This document shows, one piece after another, positions 58,916 to 64,000 of a stretch of DNA of 64,000 nt. The position numbers were made by a program, and so were the translations under genes. The notes beneath the pieces were generated by a model. It saw only the letters and a list, made by a program, of their open reading frames with translations, did no database searches and was not told the DNA's origin. This stretch comes from Cocos nucifera (lineage: Eukaryota > Streptophyta > Magnoliopsida > Arecales > Arecaceae): contig QRFJ01000483.1 in assembly GCA_006176705.1 (NCBI GenBank), positions 62,001 to 126,000 of the forward strand, read 5' to 3'. Numbering within the stretch: the stretch's first letter is position 1; each line of letters begins with the position of its first letter.

Positions 58916-61900
58916 ATGGGTGACGAACAAGTTCCACGAGGCTTGACTTTGGAGCAAGCGCACGACCTAAGGCGAGATCGTGCTATAGAGAATCTCCAAA
59001 GGCAAATGGAGCGAGTTCTCAATCTCCTAGAGAACCCGGCAAGACAAGAGCAACCAGCAAGGCATCCCGATGTTCAGCGACACCATGACAATTCAGATTC
59101 GCATCACAATTCTAATGATGATTCTAATTCCACTGGAGGCAACTCTAGTGCTTCTGAGCACCGAGTTCGGAGAAGAAGAAGAAGACACCATGAGAATGAC
59201 CGTGAGATTAAAGCAGATGCACCTGAGTTCGAAGGTAGTCTCAATCCTGACAACTTTGTTGATTGGCTCCATGCCATTGAACGAGTTTTTGACTTCAAGT
59301 CCTACTCGGATGAGAAGAGGTGCAAGGTCGCTGTTCTGAAACTTACTAAATATGCTTCTCTATGGTGGGAGAATTTAAAGCATCAGCGAGCTAGAGAAGG
59401 GAAAAGCCGAATCAAGTCTTGGGATAAACTCAAGAAACTTATGAAGAAGAGGTTCTTGCCCGATACCTATAAGCAAGATCTGTTTCTCAAGTTGAATTCC
59501 CTAAGACAACAAGGGATGAGTATTGAAGAATATATTCGTGAGTTCGAACAACTCATGATGAGGTGTGAAGTTCCAGAAGTTCCCGAGCAAACCATCGCTC
59601 GATTCCTTGGTGGCATGAATCAGGAAATTGCTGATTTGGTTGAACTTCAGCCTTATTGGTCCTTCGAAGATGTTTGCAAGCTAGCAATGAAGGTTGAGAA
59701 ACAACTAAAGAGTAGCAAGAGGTTTTCTTCCAGAACCTCCTCGAAGGGGACATCCTACTTTAGGGGTGCTTCCTCAAGCAAATATGAAGGTGTTTCGTCG
59801 AAAGCTAAGGGTAAAGAGAAGTTGGTGGAACCCGTCAAAGAAACCAGCAAGAAAGTTGATGGTGACACAAGGAAGTGTTTTAAGTGCCATGGCTATGGGC
59901 ATTTGCAAGCTAATTGTCCAAATCGGAGAGTTATGACTCTTCAAGAAATTGAGAAGATCGATTTGGAACTTCAAGAGGCCAGCGATGAACATGACCAGAA
60001 TGATTCTGAAGCTAAAGAATCCGAGAATATCATTGAAAAAGCTGATGATGGCGAGTTGTTGGTGATACGGAGAGCATTACATGCTGAGATATCTCCCGAA
60101 GAAAATGAGCAAAGGGAGAACATCTTCCACACCCGTTGCACTATTAACGGGAAGGTGTGTACGATGATTATCGATGGAGGAAGCTGCACCAATGTCGCCT
60201 CGACAACCATGATTGAAAAACTGAAGCTACCAACATCGAAACATCCTCAACCTTACAAGCTTCAGTGGCTTAGCAAAGGAAGTGATGTGAAGGTAACCAA
60301 ACGAGCCCTTATATCATTTTCCATTGGGAAGAATTATCGAGATGAAGTTCTGTGCGATGTTATTCCCATGGATGCTTGTCACTTGTTGTTAGGTAGACCT
60401 TGGCAATATGATAGAAAGGCTGTACATGATGGGCATAAAAACACATACTCTTTTCACAAGGAACGAAAATGCATTACTCTTGAATCTTTGAAACCGAGCA
60501 TGCTACATCGAAATCAACCTGGGGAGGGAAACACTAGTAAGGAAAATCTTTTCTTGAGTAAAACACAGGTTGAGAGAGCCATTACCAAACAGAAAAATGT
60601 ATTTGCTTTGCTTATGGTTGAGAAAAAGAGTGAGAAAGAGAGACCTATACATCCGAAAATGCATTCCTTGTTAAGAGACTTTGCAGATGTGTTCCCCGAA
60701 GAATTGCCATCTGGATTACCTCCAATAAGAGGTATTGAGCACCAAATTGACTTGCTGCCCGGTGCCCCTCTACCGAACAAAGCAGCATATAGATGCAACC
60801 CGGAGGAAACAAAGGAGTTGCAAAGACAAGTCAATGAACTTATCGACAAGGGATATGTTCGAGAAAGTATGAGCCCATGTTCTGTTCCGGCTCTACTCGT
60901 ACCAAAGAAGGATGGAACATTCAGAATGTGTGTCGATAGCCGAGCCATCAACAACATCACTATTAAGTATAGGTATCCTATACCTAGACTTGATGATATG
61001 CTTGATGAATTATATGGTTCTACTGTGTTTTCGAAGATAGATTTGCGAAGTGGCTATCACCAGATCCGAATGCGGGAAGGAGATGAGTGGAAAACAGCTT
61101 TCAAGACTAAGGGAGGTTTATATGAATGGTTGGTTATGCCATTCGGACTTTCTAATGCTCCAAGTACTTTCATGAGGCTTATGAACGAGGTTCTTCGTTC
61201 CTTTATTGGTCGATTTGTTGTTCGAAGGTACTATTCCTCTCAAACATGGCTTCCTTTTCGAAGGGAGAATCTCTTATGGAAGAAAGCCGGAAAGATTTCT
61301 ACTAACGATAGTTGCAAACATGGAATGAATTCTCTCCAAAATGGCTTCCTTTTCAAGGGAAATCGATTATGTGTGCCGAAGAGTTCATTTAGAGAATTGT
61401 TGATCCGAGAAGCACATGGTGGAGGTTTGGCTGGTCACTTCGGCGTGAACAAAACTCTTGAAATCCTTCAAGAGCACTTTTATTGGCCAAAGATGAGTGG
61501 AGAGGTACATGCTATCATCTTGAGGTGTGCAACTTGTCAAAGAGCAAAGAGTCATTTCCATCAAGGGCTGTATACTCCCCTCCCAGTACCATTACAGCCT
61601 TGGGAAGATGTGAGCATAGATTTTATTGTGGCTCTTCCAAGAACTCAGAGGGGAAAAGATGCCATTATGGTGGTCGTTGATCGGTTTTCTAAAATGGCTC
61701 ATTTTATTCCATGTCACAAGACGGATGATGCATCTCATGTGGCTGATCTTTATTTCAAGGAGATCATTCGCCTTCATGGAGTACCAAAGACCATTGTATC
61801 TGATCGTGATTCTAAGTTTTTAAGTTATTTCTGGAAGACCTTATGGAGAATGCTTGGAACCAGACTTCTATTCAGCACCACTTGTCATCCTCAAACCGAT

Positions 61901-62509
61901 GGCCAAATAACCAATCGCACTCTCACTACGTTACTTCGAGGAATGGTTAGTAAATCTCTAAAAGATTGGGATTTGAAGCTTGCACATGCTGAGTTCGCTT
62001 ATAATCGATCACCGAGTTATACTACTGGTCGATCACCCTTCGAAGTTGTGTATGGAATCAATCCGCTCACACCGATTGATTTAATTCCTATTCCATCCAA
62101 TTCACAAGTGAACTTTGATGGCAAAGAGAGAGCTGAATCAATGAAAAAACTCCATGAGCAGATTCGAAGCAAGATCGAGAAGGCTAACGAGTCTTATAGG
62201 AAGAAAGCTAATAAACATCGGAGGAAGGCTCATTTCCAACCAGGTGATCTTGTGTGGTTACACTTAAGGAAGGAAAGATTTCCTTCTCAGCGGAAGAATA
62301 AGCTTATGCCTAGAGCTGACGGTCCATTTGAAGTTCTCGAGAGAATTGGCGAAAATGCTTACAAGATTGATCTTCCTGGAGAATATGGAGTTTCGGCAAC
62401 TTTTAATGTAGGTGATCTTTCTCCTTACTTGGAGGATGATGACTTGTCAGATTTGAGGACAAATCTCAAACAACCCGGGGGGAATGATGCGGGAGCATCC
62501 GAACACTGA
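58916..62509 (+). CDS. Ty3/gypsy gag-pol polyprotein lacking RT catalytic box and RNase H
   Basis: 1197 codons, uninterrupted; the ATG is the first after the primer site. Residues 57-92 are Asn/Ser/Asp/His-rich then Arg-rich. Gag capsid domain about 100-215 (FVDWLHAIERVFDF, YASLWWENLKH, SIEEYIREFEQLMMR). Nucleocapsid CCHC knuckle: C321, C324, H329, C334. Protease: MIIDGGSCTNVAS with Asp420 (D-G-G). Reverse transcriptase from about 580, with GTFRMCVDSRAINNI, FSKIDLRSGYHQIRM (Asp709) and MPFGLSNAPSTFMRLM, ends abruptly after FVV (768-769), where YFDD should follow. About 35 unrelated-looking residues then lead to KHGMNSLQNGFLFKGN and the integrase zinc domain (H834, H841, C871, C874). Integrase core Asp902 and Asp963 are present, but the usual QTDGQTEVVNR is QTDGQITNR, so the third acidic residue is absent. 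A G-P-F-E-V-L/SATFNVGDLSPY tail ends inside the 3' LTR. It may still supply gag. Confidence 0.93.
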   Translation: MGDEQVPRGLTLEQAHDLRRDRAIENLQRQMERVLNLLENPARQEQPARHPDVQRHHDNSDSHHNSNDDSNSTGGNSSASEHRVRRRRRRHHENDREIKADAPEFEGSLNPDNFVDWLHAIERVFDFKSYSDEKRCKVAVLKLTKYASLWWENLKHQRAREGKSRIKSWDKLKKLMKKRFLPDTYKQDLFLKLNSLRQQGMSIEEYIREFEQLMMRCEVPEVPEQTIARFLGGMNQEIADLVELQPYWSFEDVCKLAMKVEKQLKSSKRFSSRTSSKGTSYFRGASSSKYEGVSSKAKGKEKLVEPVKETSKKVDGDTRKCFKCHGYGHLQANCPNRRVMTLQEIEKIDLELQEASDEHDQNDSEAKESENIIEKADDGELLVIRRALHAEISPEENEQRENIFHTRCTINGKVCTMIIDGGSCTNVASTTMIEKLKLPTSKHPQPYKLQWLSKGSDVKVTKRALISFSIGKNYRDEVLCDVIPMDACHLLLGRPWQYDRKAVHDGHKNTYSFHKERKCITLESLKPSMLHRNQPGEGNTSKENLFLSKTQVERAITKQKNVFALLMVEKKSEKERPIHPKMHSLLRDFADVFPEELPSGLPPIRGIEHQIDLLPGAPLPNKAAYRCNPEETKELQRQVNELIDKGYVRESMSPCSVPALLVPKKDGTFRMCVDSRAINNITIKYRYPIPRLDDMLDELYGSTVFSKIDLRSGYHQIRMREGDEWKTAFKTKGGLYEWLVMPFGLSNAPSTFMRLMNEVLRSFIGRFVVRRYYSSQTWLPFRRENLLWKKAGKISTNDSCKHGMNSLQNGFLFKGNRLCVPKSSFRELLIREAHGGGLAGHFGVNKTLEILQEHFYWPKMSGEVHAIILRCATCQRAKSHFHQGLYTPLPVPLQPWEDVSIDFIVALPRTQRGKDAIMVVVDRFSKMAHFIPCHKTDDASHVADLYFKEIIRLHGVPKTIVSDRDSKFLSYFWKTLWRMLGTRLLFSTTCHPQTDGQITNRTLTTLLRGMVSKSLKDWDLKLAHAEFAYNRSPSYTTGRSPFEVVYGINPLTPIDLIPIPSNSQVNFDGKERAESMKKLHEQIRSKIEKANESYRKKANKHRRKAHFQPGDLVWLHLRKERFPSQRKNKLMPRADGPFEVLERIGENAYKIDLPGEYGVSATFNVGDLSPYLEDDDLSDLRTNLKQPGGNDAGASEH
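62475..62484 (+). other. Polypurine tract of G2
   Basis: CCGGGGGGAA immediately before TGATGCGG, within the coding frame. Confidence 0.75.
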
Positions 62510-62654
62510 TCAATCCTTAAGTCTAGCAGATCCTTCGGCAAAACAAACACTACGGTACTATTCATGCCAAGACTAACTTCGGTTACAACTTGCTTCGATG
62601 GGTTAAGGAATGATGATACCAATATCAAAATTCATTGCTGATCGATGATATCTA
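62485..62654 (+). repeat. 3' LTR of G2 (shortened to about 170 bases)
   Basis: Matches the first 165 or so bases of the 5' LTR up to GATCGATGATAT, with several one-base losses (for example GAGACTACTG to GAACACTG), then ends TCTA before CATCT. The TATA region and U5 are gone. Confidence 0.88.
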
Positions 62655-62659
62655 CATCT
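62655..62659. repeat. Probable target site duplication of G2 (right)
   Basis: CATCT, identical to 57953-57957. Confidence 0.5.
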
Positions 62660-62842
62660 AATGCAGCTATAAAATAACAGATTAGATCTGTTACCTGAGC
62701 AAGTTAGATGTTCTAACTTACTGATTCAGACTTGAGGATGAAGTCACGAGCCATACATGCATCCGATCTTTAGGAGTCATCCACACGAGCCCACGAATAC
62801 GATCAGAGATCTCAATGTAGGAAATCAGCACAGTATGAAAAC
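62660..62842 (-). repeat. Probable continuation of split copia LTR; no gene
   Basis: 183 bases without a coding frame. The minus strand carries AGATCTAATCTGTTA and CTTGCTCAGGTAACAG, in keeping with the U5/R part of the copia LTR family at 57706-57957, but the match is weak. The last 80 bases match nothing recognised. It ends abruptly in gag sequence at 62843. Confidence 0.35.
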
Positions 62843-64000
62843 CGCTTCTCTATGGGGAGAATTTAAAGCCATCAGCGAGCTAGAGAAGGAAGAAAGCCAA
62901 ATTCAAGTCTTGCGGATAACTCAAGAAAACTTATGGAAGAGAGGTTCTGGCCCGATACCTATAAGCAAATCTGCTTCTCAAGTGAAATTCCCTAAGACAA
63001 CAAGGGAGTGTATTGAAGGAATATATCATGAGTTCGAACAACTCATGATGAGTGTGAAGTTCCAGAAGTCCGAGGCAAACCATCGCTCAATTCCTGGTGC
63101 ATGAATCAGAAATTCCTGATTTGGTTGAACTTCAGCCATATTTGTCCTTCGAAGATGTTTGCAAGCTAGCAATGAAAGGTTGAGAAACCAACTAAAGAAT
63201 AGCAAGAGGTTTTCTTCAAAAACCTCCTCGAAGGGGACATCCTACCTTTAGTTGCTTCCTCAACGCAAATATTGAAGGGTGTTTCGTCGAAACTAAGGTA
63301 AGAGAAGTTGGTGGAACCCGTCAAAAGAAACAGCAAGAAAAGTGATGGTGCACCACAAGGAAGGTTTTATCCATGGCTATGGGCATTGCAAAGCTATTGT
63401 CCAAATCGGAGAGGTTATGACTCTTCGAAATTGAGAAGATCGATTTGGAACTCAATGAGGCCAGGATGAACATGACCAGAATATTCTGAAGCTAAAGAAT
63501 CCGAGAGAATATCATTGAAAAAAGCTGATGATGGGAAGTGTGGTGCATACGAGAGCATTACATCTAGAATTCTCCCGAAGAAAATGAGCAAACGAGAGAA
63601 CATCTTCCACACCCGTTGCACTATTAAACGGGAAGGTGTACGAGAATTATCGAGGAGAAGCTGCACAATGTCGCCCTCGACAACCATATTGAAAAAACTG
63701 AAAGCTACCAACATCGAAACATCCTCAACCTTACAAAGCTTCAGTGGCTGTAGCAAAGGAAGTGATGTGAAGGTAACCAAACGAGCCCTTATATCATTTC
63801 CATGAGGAAGAATTATTCGAAGATGAAGTTCTGCTTGTCGATGTTATTCCCATGATGCTTGTCACTGTTGTTAGGTAGACCCTTGCAATATGATAGAAAG
63901 CTGTACATGATGGGCATAAAAAACACATACTCTTTCACAAGGAACGAAAATGCCATTACTCTTGAATCTTTAACCGAGCATGCTACATCAAAATCAACCT
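62843..64000 (+). pseudogene. Second G2-family gag-protease fragment, indel-riddled
   Basis: Colinear with 59351-60523 of G2, from the YASLWWENLKH region of the capsid through the knuckle (63365-63410, frame lost) and protease (63640-63700) to the PR-RT linker, where the window ends. It begins in mid-gag with no LTR, primer site or target duplication. Differences from G2 are overwhelmingly single-base losses and gains at roughly 15-30-base intervals; the sequence between them is nearly identical. The longest frames are 115, 96 and 121 codons, all accidental or partial. Confidence 0.9.

Larger units (their letters stand above)
57958..62654 (+). mobile_element. Element G2: Ty3/gypsy, probably CRM clade, internally deleted
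   Basis: 5' LTR 57958-58846, primer site 58850-58863, one open gag-pol frame 58916-62509, polypurine tract about 62475-62484, shortened 3' LTR 62485-62654. The LTR ends form an inverted TGATG/CATCA pair, and the reading frame ends inside the 3' LTR; both are features known from CRM (centromeric) elements. The domain order gag, protease, reverse transcriptase, integrase is that of gypsy. Missing catalytic parts make it nonautonomous. Confidence 0.88.

Overview
This window is plant nuclear DNA, most likely from a monocot with a large repeat-rich genome. It consists almost entirely of LTR retrotransposons and has no recognisable host gene, rRNA or tRNA. The plant assignment rests on Ty1/copia polyproteins of Angela/Tork type, Ty3/gypsy polyproteins, initiator-Met-tRNA primer sites next to the LTRs, LTRs of 0.6-2.3 kb and AT-rich spacers. 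The species cannot be named from the sequence alone.

The first 57 kb reads as one nested stack. The oldest host is H, a minus-strand copia element. Its 5' LTR is at about 54963-56857, its primer site at 54948-54960, its leader at 54461-54947 and 42901-44101, its gag/protease/integrase remnant at 41238-42900, its reverse transcriptase/RNase H at 34629-34855 and 18843-20283, and its 3' LTR at 17973-18842. Four insertions split it. (1) A plus-strand copia array, LTR-internal-LTR-internal-LTR, at 20284-34623 (target duplication CCATT). (2) Element O at 34861-41232 (GTGAT), which contains element N at 36717-40030 (GCCCA/GCCTA). (3) Plus-strand copia P3 at 44102-54460 (CTATG/TTATG). (4) A minus-strand Tat/Athila-like gypsy, G1, whose 5' LTR (16257-17972) cuts the 3' LTR of H. 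G1 is itself broken by element X (about 6583-15604), X by a complete minus-strand copia Y (7429-12993, target duplication CTCCC), and the left part of G1 by another plus-strand copia, F (1-3670, running off the window).

The right end (56858-64000) holds a CACTA-like block of short inverted repeats, pieces of one more minus-strand copia LTR, and a gypsy element G2 (57958-62654). G2 carries the only long open gag-pol frame in the window (1197 codons). It looks CRM-like, but it has lost the reverse transcriptase YxDD box, the RNase H and the third catalytic residue of integrase. A second gag fragment of the same family follows at 62843-64000.

No element looks autonomous as written. F, H, P3 and Y are worn mainly by substitutions and stops. 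The internal region at 21413-25541 and the gag at 62843-64000 differ from their relatives mostly by single-base indels, which may be sequencing or assembly error rather than biology. No previously undescribed system was found; the most notable items are the four-deep nest, the tandem array inside one target duplication, the catalytically empty but open G2 polyprotein, and motifs shared between LTR families.
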